From NCBI GenBank assembly GCA_964482235.1, contig CAYZWU010000040.1:1-49177 (forward strand): a stretch of 49,177 nucleotides of DNA, in the 5' to 3' direction. The translations under genes were made by a program, and so were the position numbers. Each line of letters opens with the position of its first letter. Within the stretch, counting starts at the first letter, position 1. Under the pieces are notes generated by a model. That model did no database searches and had not been told where the DNA came from. It was given only the letters and a program-made list of their open reading frames with translations. Shown piece after piece: positions 1 to 8,721 of the stretch. Source of the DNA: CAYZWU01 sp964482235 (GTDB lineage: Bacteria > Planctomycetota > B15-G4 > CAYZWU01).

Positions 1-11
1 GGTTCTACACC

Positions 12-41
12 CCAAAAGCCCCCTTGGCGGAGGGGGTTTGG
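12..41. other. GC-rich hairpin near the window edge
   Basis: A perfect inverted repeat is visible: CCAAA at 12-16 pairs with TTTGG at 37-41, and CCCCCT at 19-24 pairs with AGGGGG at 31-36, with a 2-nt bulge (AG) and a 6-nt loop. There is no adjacent long T-run, so it may be the terminator of a gene beyond the left edge or an unrelated hairpin. Nothing else is recognisable in bases 1-116. Confidence 0.45.
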
Positions 42-116
42 GCGCATGGGGCGCCCCCCCCCCTCGGAGCCCTTGAGCCTGAGGCAGAGGACTCTTCACA
101 AAGCACCCCTTCCCCC

Positions 117-153
117 AAAAAAAGGACGACCCCGAGCAACACCCGGAGCCGTC
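117..153 (-). terminator. Intrinsic terminator of the subtilase gene
   Basis: Read on the minus strand, a 12-bp stem (153-142 with 136-125, including three G-U pairs) with a 5-nt loop is followed by C and then seven T (A-run at 117-123). It begins 32 nt after the stop codon of the S8 protease gene, which is the normal place for a Rho-independent terminator. Confidence 0.8.
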
Positions 154-185
154 TCTTCAAATCACACAAGAAACCGGCAGCAAGC

Positions 186-3146
186 CTACATCTCGACAGA
201 CTCCCGCAAGATCAACCCAGCCGAACCGCTGCTGGTAGCCTCCAGCACAACATTCAACATGTATCCGCAAGGAGCGGCCGGAGCCTTCGCAGGCATCCGG
301 AAATCGATATTGGCCCAGTCCCAGGGCATGAGGGTGATTCGCCCGTTCTTCGGGCTCACACACTCCATCGCCACGGAACCGCTGCTGAAGTTCAACTTCT
401 CGGTCAACACGAACCGCCAGTTCTTGCTGTCCTTCTTCACGCTGAAGGCGGGCATCAGGACGAAGCGGTACTCCTTCGGCTCCACCTGGGTCTTGGGAAC
501 GGTGAAGCTGATCGAACCGGTGCGCTGGCTCAGCGCCCCGTTGCGCACGGGGTTTCCCGTCTCCACGTCTTCCACGCGAAGGACGCAGTCCGTAAAAAGG
601 GCATAGGTCTCTCGGTCGAACTCCACGTTCCACCTCACCGTCCCGGTCGTGTTGTCGAGCTTGACGGTCCTGGTGAAGACATCGTTGTCCTCCACCACGT
701 GGACGTCCTTCTTGACCAAGCCGTCGATCCGTCCGGCAACCGTTCCGCTGAACGGCAGGGCCTGGGTGCAGCGGAAGGGAACAAGCATCCTCCCGCGGAC
801 GAGGCCATCCGTGGCGCCGAAGGGCTCGGGGGTCCCGAACGCGGCACCCGAGAGCGTGACGCCGAGATCGTAGCTCGCCGCGCACCGGCTGCGGATCGAC
901 GAGTTCACCACGATCTCCCACGTCCCCGGAATCACGGCGCTGCCGCGGGTCGTGCGCACCGCTTCGGTGTCGCCCTGCTCGGTGACCGAGCCGGAGCCGC
1001 CCCGCTCCACGCCGTCGGGATCCACCAGGGAGGCGCTCAGCCACGATGCTCTCCCGCCTTCCAGCATGCGAAGGCTCAGGGTGATCGCCGAGGTTCCCAC
1101 GGGCACCTCGACGTAGACGCGATCCACCTTGCCGGGATCGAGCTCCCCGGTGACACGGAACCGGCCGCGGTTCTCGGGCGCCACGCGGTGCGGCACGAGC
1201 ACGGACACGGGGATGTCGAACTCGTGGACCGGCTTGCCGTCCACGCGGTCCTCGCTCTTGCGGAAGGCCATCACCTTGCCGGTGTGGAGCCCCGGCCCCT
1301 TCCCGGTCAGGTCCGCCATGATCCCCACGGTGGCGGGGTTGCTCGACTTGATGTAGGCGATCGGGTTGGTGACGCTGATCCAGTCGGCATCGGGCTTCAG
1401 TTCGAAGGCCCTGTAGAACCTGGCCTTCTCCTCGTCGGTGGCCTTGGAGTGGAAGCGGGGTGAGATCATGAATGTCGTCACGTCCGTGGGCCGCGGCAGG
1501 ACCGGGCTGATCCGCCAGTAGGCCGTTCCGAACCCGGGCGCGGGGCCCCGGTTCCGGATGTTGTACTCGCGCAGCATCTTCCCCTCGCCGCTCTTGCAGA
1601 GGAACAGCGCATACTCGTATGCGGCGGGCACGTCGAGAATGCCGCCGCCCTCGTCGAGGACCGTCCACCCGGCGAGATGGCGGGCCGAGTTCTTGACGGC
1701 GCGGAGCACGAGCGAGTTGTCCACCTCAAAGGGCGGATCGTGGCGCACGAGGCCGTCCACCACCAGGGCGATGGCGCCTGCCGCGGCCGGCGCCGCCATG
1801 GACGTGCCGTTCATGTGGTCGCGGTCCATGAAGAGGGGAACCGTCGAAGCGGCCGAGCCGGGCGCCATGATGTCGGGCTTGTAGGTGTCGCCGCCGCGCG
1901 ACGAGAAGAGGAACGGCACCTCGTAGTCGATGTTGCAGCGGTACTGCGCCGCCGCGGCCTCGGGTCCCAGGATGGCGCCCACGGCGATGGCGCGTAGCGC
2001 CGCGGCCGGAGTGCCGATCGAGGAGAGCCCCGGGCCCTCGTTCCCTGCCGAGGTCACGTAGACCACGCCGGGATTCTTCCAGAGGAGGTCATCGACGTAC
2101 TTGTCGATGGCGCTCTTCGTCTCGATCTCCGAACCGATGCCGAAGCTCATGTTGAAGACCACGGGGACCTTCTTCTCCTTCGCGTACCTGGCGCCGAAGT
2201 CGAGGGCCTTCTTGACGCTCTCCGTCACGGTGCAGCCGCCGGAAAAGCGGTTGTTGCCGATCTTCAGGCTCATCACGCGGGCGCCGGGCGCCATGCCGTT
2301 GTAGCCTTCCTGGCCGTGGATCCTGTATCCCGTGGCGATGCCGGCCACGTGGGTGCCGTGTCCGCCGTCGTCGAAGTGGACGGAGAGCCGCTTCTCCTCG
2401 GGATAGAAGTTGAGCGCCATGGTGAGCTGCCGGCGTCCGCCCTTCTTGCCCTTCAGCACGAAGGTGTCGAAGCGGCGCCAGTAGTCGGTGCAGCGCGCGC
2501 CGTCGTCGAGCTTGCCGTCGCCGTTCACGTCGACGATCGCCTCGTACCGGAGGCCGTCGTCATCCTTCACCGTGTAGATCAGGATGCCGAAGATGTCCTT
2601 GGTGTCGCCGTCGGCGTTGAAGTCCCTCACGCCGGCGTCGGCAAACTTCTTCTCCTCGATGAAGGTGATGAAGAAACGGTCCGGCATCGTGGCGGCCGGC
2701 TTCTCCTCGGCGGCCTCGCCTCCTTCCTCATTCGTTTCCCCCTCCTTCGCCTCGCCCTCCTTCTTGGCGGGACCGAGGATCGCCTCGCGGTAGCCGGAAA
2801 GGGAGCGCCCCTTCGAATCGGAAAGCTTCTCACCCTTGGCGCCGTCGGAGACGAGGATGGCCTCCTCCCAGATCAGGTCGCCTTCAGTGGAGAAATCGCG
2901 GCACTCCACCACCTTGACCTTGCCGTCGGGCAGCGTTTTGAGGCCTTCGACCCCCATGTCCACGCCCGTGTCGAGCACGGCGACGATCACTCCCTTGCCG
3001 TCCAGGTCCGGATGTTCGGCCAGGAACCTGTCGACACCGATCTCCTTGACGGTCATGAGATCCCATCGCTCCTGCTCTTCCTGGGCGAAGAGGGTGAGCA
3101 TGGGAATCAAGCAGAGCACTGATAGCAGAAACAAACCACGAGCCAT
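186..3146 (-). CDS. Exported S8 subtilisin-family peptidase, tripeptidyl-peptidase II-like
   Basis: A 986-aa secreted serine protease. Residues 1-21 form a signal peptide (MARGLFLLSVLCLIPMLTLF). The subtilase triad is complete: Asp59 in VLDTG, His263 in GGHGTHVAG and Ser449 in NGTSMAAP, with the oxyanion Asn369 in SAGNEGP. The roughly 200-residue insertion between Asp and His, and the long C-terminal beta-rich half, match the TPPII-type branch of S8 rather than short subtilisins. The insertion carries an acidic Glu/Gly stretch near 130-150. The start at 3146 is chosen because GGAGGA lies just upstream and the signal peptide begins there; an in-frame upstream extension to 3392 lacks support. 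It is the last gene of a minus-strand series behind the M50 protease. It probably degrades peptides or proteins outside the cytoplasm; the substrate is unknown. Confidence 0.92.
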   Translation of the reverse strand: MARGLFLLSVLCLIPMLTLFAQEEQERWDLMTVKEIGVDRFLAEHPDLDGKGVIVAVLDTGVDMGVEGLKTLPDGKVKVVECRDFSTEGDLIWEEAILVSDGAKGEKLSDSKGRSLSGYREAILGPAKKEGEAKEGETNEEGGEAAEEKPAATMPDRFFITFIEEKKFADAGVRDFNADGDTKDIFGILIYTVKDDDGLRYEAIVDVNGDGKLDDGARCTDYWRRFDTFVLKGKKGGRRQLTMALNFYPEEKRLSVHFDDGGHGTHVAGIATGYRIHGQEGYNGMAPGARVMSLKIGNNRFSGGCTVTESVKKALDFGARYAKEKKVPVVFNMSFGIGSEIETKSAIDKYVDDLLWKNPGVVYVTSAGNEGPGLSSIGTPAAALRAIAVGAILGPEAAAAQYRCNIDYEVPFLFSSRGGDTYKPDIMAPGSAASTVPLFMDRDHMNGTSMAAPAAAGAIALVVDGLVRHDPPFEVDNSLVLRAVKNSARHLAGWTVLDEGGGILDVPAAYEYALFLCKSGEGKMLREYNIRNRGPAPGFGTAYWRISPVLPRPTDVTTFMISPRFHSKATDEEKARFYRAFELKPDADWISVTNPIAYIKSSNPATVGIMADLTGKGPGLHTGKVMAFRKSEDRVDGKPVHEFDIPVSVLVPHRVAPENRGRFRVTGELDPGKVDRVYVEVPVGTSAITLSLRMLEGGRASWLSASLVDPDGVERGGSGSVTEQGDTEAVRTTRGSAVIPGTWEIVVNSSIRSRCAASYDLGVTLSGAAFGTPEPFGATDGLVRGRMLVPFRCTQALPFSGTVAGRIDGLVKKDVHVVEDNDVFTRTVKLDNTTGTVRWNVEFDRETYALFTDCVLRVEDVETGNPVRNGALSQRTGSISFTVPKTQVEPKEYRFVLMPAFSVKKDSKNWRFVLTEKLNFSSGSVAMECVSPKNGRITLMPWDWANIDFRMPAKAPAAPCGYMLNVVLEATSSGSAGLILRESVEM

Positions 3147-3336
3147 GGGTTCCTCCGAATCGATTGGATTGAATCCTGGGGTGCCTGGATCAGGAATAAC
3201 GATAATTGAATGTAGGACCCGCACGGTTGTTCGATTCCCGGAAGGGATCGGCGAATTGTCCGGGCCAGAGCAAGGGTCCCATTCTGCCTGGACCGGAATG
3301 GATGGTAAAGATATTTTGCCGAAGCAGGGACTGGAA

Positions 3337-4356
3337 TCACTCTCCAGCAGTGCTATCGGCGCCGCTCTTCCGGGCGGCCTGCTCCTCCGCATCGCGGACC
3401 AGGCACCGTGTCAGATTGGCGCACCCCTGACAGAAATCGTTGTCCATGCTGTAGCTGATCGGCGCGCAGAGCGATTGGCCGTCTCCCCGGTCTTCCTTGA
3501 GCTTGGCGAACCACTTCGCATCGGACGACGATACCTTCTCCCCCCTGGCCAGCGCCTGGGCAACGGCCAGGGCGCGCTCGCTGCTGTTCTTCATGCGGGA
3601 TGACGGACCGGAGCGTTTCTTGGGCCGGACGACGCGCCCCGAAACCGGTTCGGAAGTCTTCTTGTTGAAGACCAGGACCGTCACCAGAGATAAAACAAAC
3701 AGCGCGCAGGAGACAAGTGGTACGAGAGCGAGGAAGTAAGTCACGCTGTACGCGGCACTCCAGAGATGATCGAACACACGGCTGAACACCAGGAGATAGA
3801 CGACGATCATGCCGAAAAACGCCTGGCGGTGATAGGAACCATGTGGATCGTTGCGGATGTAATCCACGATGGAGCTCCCGTCGAGGGGAGGGACGGGCAG
3901 GAGGTTGAAGGCGGCGAGCATGAGGTTGAGCGGTATGAAGTAGTAGTAGATAAGGTCATCCAGATCCACCAGCCACAGGGGAACCGATCCTTCGGCCATG
4001 AAGCCGGCCACCCAGTGGATCAGGCAGACCGCCACGGCCCCGCTGAAGGCAAGGAGGAGATTGGAGAACGGCCCGGCCAGCGAGACGATGAACGAATCCC
4101 TCACGGGATTCCGTAGAAATGACGTGTCGACCGGGACGGGTTTCATCCACCCGATGGCGTAGGGGCAGTAGTAGACGATGATCAGAGGTACGACCACCGT
4201 TCCGACGAAATCGATGTGGACCAGAGGGTTCAAGGAGACGCGTCCCATGTCCCTGGCCGTGGGATCACCGAGGCGGAACGCCGACCAGGCGTGGGCAAAC
4301 TCGTGAACGGTGCCGCTCAGCACAAAAATGAAAAAGGGCAGGAGCATCTCGGTCAT
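3337..4356 (-). CDS. M50 family (site-2-protease-like) membrane metalloprotease with cysteine-rich tail
   Basis: A 339-aa polytopic protein. The zinc-protease motif HEFAH (His18, Glu19, His22) lies in the first membrane helix, and the third ligand motif NLLPVPPLDG (Asp159) follows, as in compact site-2 proteases that cleave within membranes. Several hydrophobic segments run from about 5 to 230. The C-terminal ~100 residues are basic and soluble and end with four cysteines (Cys297, Cys309, Cys312, Cys318), which is not part of the usual compact M50 fold and might bind a metal. The gene follows SixA by 61 nt on the same strand. Its substrate cannot be told from the sequence; anti-sigma factors and signal-peptide remnants are known substrates of the family. 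Confidence 0.88.
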   Translation of the reverse strand: MTEMLLPFFIFVLSGTVHEFAHAWSAFRLGDPTARDMGRVSLNPLVHIDFVGTVVVPLIIVYYCPYAIGWMKPVPVDTSFLRNPVRDSFIVSLAGPFSNLLLAFSGAVAVCLIHWVAGFMAEGSVPLWLVDLDDLIYYYFIPLNLMLAAFNLLPVPPLDGSSIVDYIRNDPHGSYHRQAFFGMIVVYLLVFSRVFDHLWSAAYSVTYFLALVPLVSCALFVLSLVTVLVFNKKTSEPVSGRVVRPKKRSGPSSRMKNSSERALAVAQALARGEKVSSSDAKWFAKLKEDRGDGQSLCAPISYSMDNDFCQGCANLTRCLVRDAEEQAARKSGADSTAGE

Positions 4357-4417
4357 CTATTTTTTCCACACAGGATTTCCGCTGAATCAGAAGAATACGG
4401 GAAGGGGGGCTGGCTGA

Positions 4418-4876
4418 TCAAGGCTCCGGCCGGACGATCCACCGGAATACCCAGCTGTCCTCCTTCCCGGATTCGAAACAGATCACGCTGCCCGTGGGGA
4501 TCCTGAAGGGCGGGTCGGACCCGGTATCGGCGACAAGCCCGGCGCAGAGCTTCTGCAGGAAAGGGAGATGCCCCACGACCATGCAGTCGTCATTCCAGTC
4601 GACGATCTCATCGAGCAGGGGGTCGACCTGATCGGAAGGTCCGAGACCGCTCTTTTCCTTGACCGGAACAGTATCGGCCAGCTCGCTGGCCAGGATTCCC
4701 GCGGTCTGGGCCGCTCTCAACTTGAAGCTGTGAAGGATCTGATCCACGCGGACGCCCTCCTCGACGAGGCGGGCCGCGATCTGTCTCACATCATGGCATC
4801 CTTTCGGCGAAAGCGGCGGATCTCCTTCCATGTCGAGGTGGACCGCTTCACCATGCCTGACGAGATAGAGCTTCAT
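4418..4876 (-). CDS. sixA: SixA-like phosphohistidine phosphatase (histidine phosphatase superfamily)
   Basis: A 152-aa cytoplasmic protein starting MKLYLVRHGEA, with the RHG catalytic signature (Arg7, His8, Gly9) at the extreme N-terminus and a second conserved His in VVGHLPFL near residue 105. Length and layout match SixA, which removes phosphate from phosphohistidine on HPt domains or PTS proteins. I take the start at 4876 because family members begin exactly here; an in-frame ATG at 4918 would add 14 residues. It stops with TGA. It lies between GT39 and the M50 protease on the same strand with short gaps, so it is likely co-transcribed. Confidence 0.85.
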   Translation of the reverse strand: MKLYLVRHGEAVHLDMEGDPPLSPKGCHDVRQIAARLVEEGVRVDQILHSFKLRAAQTAGILASELADTVPVKEKSGLGPSDQVDPLLDEIVDWNDDCMVVGHLPFLQKLCAGLVADTGSDPPFRIPTGSVICFESGKEDSWVFRWIVRPEP

Positions 4877-4921
4877 TAGCCGTTTTTTACTTTCCCGCGG
4901 GCGGTCCGTCAATTCCATATC

Positions 4922-6586
4922 TCAACTGTCTCCACGGCTGTAGATCTGGAAGAGGAGCAGCAGTTTGCCCGGATTGGCGCCGAAGCGGCTCTTCCAGAAG
5001 ATGTCCCCCCCGGAGGAGAGGTAGACCTGATCCTCTTCGACATAATCCTTCGACAGGAGGCCGGAGTAGAGCCGATTGAAGATCTCGTTCAGCTTCTCCG
5101 TGCTCTTGCCGCCCGTGATGAAGGAGGAGGGACACCGGGTGACCACGACCTTCCTGGGCGGATTCGCCTCGATCTCCTCGAAGAACTCCTCGCAAAGGAG
5201 ATCGGACCGCTCCGTGTCCGAAGCGATCGGGAGGAGAGGGTAGAAGATCGTGAACCGCGTGGCGCTGCGTCGGTTCGCGTAGAAGAGGATCTCCGGCTCG
5301 GAACCCACGATCAGGAGAGTGTCGTCTGGATCGGTGGTCCTCTTCAGGTACTCGCCCACCTCCACGGCGGCCAGGAAAGGCGTGAGCCCGTAGATCTTGT
5401 AGAGCTCGAAGGAGCGCTCCTCCTTCGGCAGGGCCATCGTGCTCAGGCGGTCCGATATCATCGGGGCCATGATCACGATTCCCGCCGTCAGCGGAATGAA
5501 CCGCGCCAGGCCGGGGCGGGAGGCGATCTTTCGCGAAGCCTCGTCGACGAGCACTCCCGTGGCGAGCGCCATGGCGGGGAGGAGCTGCAGGAAATAATGA
5601 CCGAAGGTGTACGGCCCGAGGGCAACGCCGAACACCGATCCCGCGAACCAGAGCGAGGGGAACCAGAAGGCGGCCCTTCCGCGGCTCTCCTTCCTCATGA
5701 TTACCTGAAGCAATACCAGTGCCGTGCCGAAATAGAGCAGGCCGTCGGTGACGAGAAAGCGCCTCGACACGACGTCGACCATCTGCTCCCACTTCCAGGC
5801 GCCATAGGGTGAGACCACGTACCCCACGTTGTGGGAGAAGGCCGTGTCCCAGAACACGCCGAGCGTCCCGGTCAGGGTGAACCAGAGTATGAAGGGCACG
5901 ACGGCCGCCGCGATGCCCGCCGTCCCGAAAAGCGCCGGCTTCGCGTGGGATGCCGCGGGGCGGCGCCTTTTCCAGAGGATCCAGGCGGCGAAGACGGCAG
6001 GGCCGGCGAAGCTGAACAGGGCCACCTGCTTCGTCATGAAGGCCAGCCCGCAGAAGAGGCCGGTGAAGAACCAGTCGAGCGCCCTCTCGCTTTCCACCGC
6101 TCGGAGCACGAAGAGTGCGCCGGCCACGGCAGGCGCCAGCATGAAGATCTCCGTGTTCGCCGCGGAACCGAAGTAGCCCGATCCGGCGGCGGCCACGGTG
6201 AAGAAGACGGCGGCCGACCACCCGGCCGTCCTTCCCGAGAGGCGCCGGCCCAGGAAGTAGAGGCAAAGGGAGGCGGCGGCTGCGGCGACAACCATGGCGA
6301 GGTGGATCGCCACGACGCTCTCACCGAAGAGAGCGATGCCGCAGAGGTACCAGAGGAAAACGACGGGCGGCTTCTGGCAGAAGGTGTCCTGGTACGGCAC
6401 TCCGCCCCTGGCGATCTCCTGGGCGGCGTAGGCATATTCGCCCTCGTCGCGCTCCAGCGGCATCCCGAGATCGGGGAGACGGATCAGCAGCGTGACGGCG
6501 AGAAGAACGGCGAACAGGACAAGAACGCCGCTCAGGGCGCTCGCGGGGCTCTTGCGAGCGGACGATTCACGACCTTTTGTTTCCAT
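4922..6586 (-). CDS. GT39-like membrane glycosyltransferase (ArnT/PMT family)
   Basis: A 554-aa integral membrane protein. A first hydrophobic helix (about 19-36) is followed by the acidic catalytic motif RDEGEY (Asp47, Glu48), the hallmark of lipid-phosphate-sugar glycosyltransferases in the PMT_2 family. About ten further hydrophobic segments reach to residue ~400, then a soluble C-terminal domain. It probably moves a sugar from a polyprenyl-phosphate donor to lipid or protein on the outer face of the membrane; the acceptor is unknown. I prefer Met at 6586 (METKGRES) over 6628. A minus-strand -10 (TATAGT, 6602-6597) lies so close that the leader would be only a few bases. It ends with TGA, 45 nt before sixA. 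Confidence 0.85.
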   Translation of the reverse strand: METKGRESSARKSPASALSGVLVLFAVLLAVTLLIRLPDLGMPLERDEGEYAYAAQEIARGGVPYQDTFCQKPPVVFLWYLCGIALFGESVVAIHLAMVVAAAAASLCLYFLGRRLSGRTAGWSAAVFFTVAAAGSGYFGSAANTEIFMLAPAVAGALFVLRAVESERALDWFFTGLFCGLAFMTKQVALFSFAGPAVFAAWILWKRRRPAASHAKPALFGTAGIAAAVVPFILWFTLTGTLGVFWDTAFSHNVGYVVSPYGAWKWEQMVDVVSRRFLVTDGLLYFGTALVLLQVIMRKESRGRAAFWFPSLWFAGSVFGVALGPYTFGHYFLQLLPAMALATGVLVDEASRKIASRPGLARFIPLTAGIVIMAPMISDRLSTMALPKEERSFELYKIYGLTPFLAAVEVGEYLKRTTDPDDTLLIVGSEPEILFYANRRSATRFTIFYPLLPIASDTERSDLLCEEFFEEIEANPPRKVVVTRCPSSFITGGKSTEKLNEIFNRLYSGLLSKDYVEEDQVYLSSGGDIFWKSRFGANPGKLLLLFQIYSRGDS

Positions 6587-6596
6587 GGCAGGGGCG

Positions 6597-6605
6597 ACTA
6601 TAGCA
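6597..6605 (-). promoter_or_regulatory. Putative extended -10 (TGCTATAGT) before GT39
   Basis: On the minus strand TGC-TATAGT is seen at 6605-6597, directly after the right arm of a large inverted repeat. A -35 match is poor. The distance to the ATG at 6586 is only about 11 nt, so transcripts would be nearly leaderless. Tentative. Confidence 0.35.
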
Positions 6606-6641
6606 CAGCGCGCGGGGCTGTTGAACATCCCCGCGCGCTGT
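6605..6641 (-). terminator. 13-bp perfect inverted repeat after the transglutaminase gene
   Basis: ACAGCGCGCGGGG at 6605-6617 is exactly complementary to 6629-6641, with an 11-nt loop. It lies 15 nt beyond the stop of the transglutaminase gene on the minus strand. There is no T-run, so if it terminates it would be an L- or I-shaped terminator. The left arm touches the putative -10 of the next gene. Confidence 0.6.
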
Positions 6642-6656
6642 CGCGAAGAAAGTTGT

Positions 6657-8696
6657 CTATTTTTTGCGACCGTAGCCGATAGCCTTGAGCTTCTCGACCT
6701 TCTCGCGGCTCAACTCGCCGCCGGGCAGGGTTATCGAGTCGATGATCTCTTCGAACACCTCAATGTCACGCTCCTCCTCCTTGATCTCCATCTTGATGAT
6801 GAAGAGGGTGTCCTGGTCGATCACGGCCAGGAGGAGGCCGGTCTCGTTGTCCGAATCGCCGCTGATGACCACACCAGGCCGGCCGCAGATCTTCCGCGGC
6901 GTCTCGGAGTTGATCTCCACGCCGCTCGCCTGGATCTGCTTCCTGAACTCGTCGATGCTGAAGGAGAACGAGGCGGGAAGGGCCTGCACCTCCACCTGGG
7001 GCCTGCCCTTGCATTCCAGGTCGACGAGATCGAAATCGACACCGGAAAAGTCCCTCACGTAGTCGTCGAATTCGTAGCCGTCGGGCTTGACGAGGCTGAT
7101 CCCGTAGAGGGTGTTGGTGTACCGGTTGCCCTCGATCACGTAATCCTTGAACTCCTCGCCCACCTTGACGGTCTTCTTCCCCCGGGTGAACTCGAGGATA
7201 TTGATCTCGATGTTGCCCAGCCCCTGCACCGCCTTGACGAATGCCTCGCCGATCCCGCCGTCCTTGAGGGACGATGTGCAGAAGGTGATGTGCGTGGGAT
7301 CCACGCGGCCGATCCCCATCACACCGTCGATGGGATACCAGTCGCCGTCGATCCAGACCTCGGTCCACATGTGCCCGCCGAAGATGCCGCCGAGATACAT
7401 GTATCCCATGGCGACCCGGGCCGGAATCCCCACGGCGCGGCAGGCGGCGGCCAGGAGCACGCCGTGCTCGGAGCAGTCGCCGGTCCTGTTCTCGAAGACC
7501 TCGGACGCCGAGGCAAAGCCGGTGCCGAAGTTCTTGGCCGTGATGTGCTTGAAGACGAAATGCTCGAGCTTCTGGGCCGCCTTCCAGGCGTCGGTCTCGT
7601 TCCCCACCACCTCGTGTGCCTTGGCGGCCAGGGCCGCGTCGTCGCACTGCAGGAACGCGTTCGGTGCGAGATACTCCTCGAGCTCGGCGGGCGGATCGGT
7701 CATGGGCCGCTTCTGGGAGCTCTCTGGCACCCGGGCATGGATCATCACCTTGGCCGTCTCGCCGTCGGTGGCCAGGACCTTCTGGCGGATGTCGTCGAGC
7801 TCGTCCGGCAGGCCGATTTCGCTGTCCTTGGCAGTGAAGCTGTAGAGGATCGAATCGAGCCTGTAGGGATTGGGGAGATTCACGTTGGAGCGTGCCATGG
7901 TCGCGAGGATCATGTCGGCCTTGAGCTCACCTCCCTCGGCCAGGGCGGCACGTTCCTTCGAGGTCTGGAAGGTCTCGATGGTGATGCCCATCATGCTGGT
8001 GAACGTCTTCAGCGTGTGCGCCGTGTCATTCCAGTACTCGTGCGTCTTCACTCCCGGCATGATGTCAATGGTGGAGACAGCGTGAAGCAACGTGTCCTTC
8101 TTGCCGTCGAGCAGCTCCGTCTCCTCCTCCCCCTTGACCGTCACCGTGCTGACGACCACCTTCGTGTAGTCGAAGAGAAATACCTTGTAGGAGTATTTCG
8201 TCCCGGGCGCCATCCCCTTCTCGTTCCGGAGATACCAGATGCCCATGGGCCCCAGGACCTCCTTGTCCCAGTCGATCGTGCTGGTCCGCGCGTTCCCCAT
8301 TGTCGTCACGGTGAGGAGGGCCTTCTCTCCGTCGACCTTGACGCCGTAGTGGGTCTCGGTGCCCGACATCAGCGACGTCTGCTCCATCTCCAGCACATGG
8401 CCGGTATCGTCTTCCAGGGACCAGCCCTCCACGGCGATCTCGATCTTCTGGCCGAAGCGCTTCAGCTCCATCTTGGAAGCCGTTTCCGTCCGGTACTGGA
8501 CGACGCCGTTCTCGGTCAGCTTGAAGATTTTCTCGTAGACCCACCCCACTTCATCACCCGCCATCCTCATGACCGACCAGGTGTCGCTGACGACCTCCTC
8601 CTCGGCGATGGCTGCTGGTAGAGCGGCAGTCAGGGTAATGAAAAGGGCCAGCACGGGAACAAGGGCCCGCCGCCGGATCGTCTTGCCAAGCTTCAT
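6657..8696 (-). CDS. Exported transglutaminase-like superfamily protein
   Basis: A 679-aa protein with a signal peptide (about 1-31, cut after AAIA). The N-terminal ~340 residues are a beta-rich region resembling DUF3857-type domains. The core transglutaminase/protease fold follows with a complete Cys-His-Asp triad: Cys408 in GDCSEHG, His442 in GGHMWTEVW and Asp457 in WYPIDGV. The last ~200 residues are of unknown fold. Bacterial members act as proteases, amidases or cross-linkers in the periplasm; the substrate is unknown. TAGGAG stands 9 nt before ATG. The gene follows the RidA lipoprotein by 25 nt and is the last gene of the sigma-kinase-RidA series. Confidence 0.85.
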   Translation of the reverse strand: MKLGKTIRRRALVPVLALFITLTAALPAAIAEEEVVSDTWSVMRMAGDEVGWVYEKIFKLTENGVVQYRTETASKMELKRFGQKIEIAVEGWSLEDDTGHVLEMEQTSLMSGTETHYGVKVDGEKALLTVTTMGNARTSTIDWDKEVLGPMGIWYLRNEKGMAPGTKYSYKVFLFDYTKVVVSTVTVKGEEETELLDGKKDTLLHAVSTIDIMPGVKTHEYWNDTAHTLKTFTSMMGITIETFQTSKERAALAEGGELKADMILATMARSNVNLPNPYRLDSILYSFTAKDSEIGLPDELDDIRQKVLATDGETAKVMIHARVPESSQKRPMTDPPAELEEYLAPNAFLQCDDAALAAKAHEVVGNETDAWKAAQKLEHFVFKHITAKNFGTGFASASEVFENRTGDCSEHGVLLAAACRAVGIPARVAMGYMYLGGIFGGHMWTEVWIDGDWYPIDGVMGIGRVDPTHITFCTSSLKDGGIGEAFVKAVQGLGNIEINILEFTRGKKTVKVGEEFKDYVIEGNRYTNTLYGISLVKPDGYEFDDYVRDFSGVDFDLVDLECKGRPQVEVQALPASFSFSIDEFRKQIQASGVEINSETPRKICGRPGVVISGDSDNETGLLLAVIDQDTLFIIKMEIKEEERDIEVFEEIIDSITLPGGELSREKVEKLKAIGYGRKK

Positions 8697-8721
8697 CTCT
8701 TTCTCCTACTTTCCAGAAATC

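Noticed and set aside
3147..3392. Upstream extension of the subtilase frame
   Set aside because: It puts 82 odd residues before a clear signal peptide. GGAGGA precedes the ATG at 3146.
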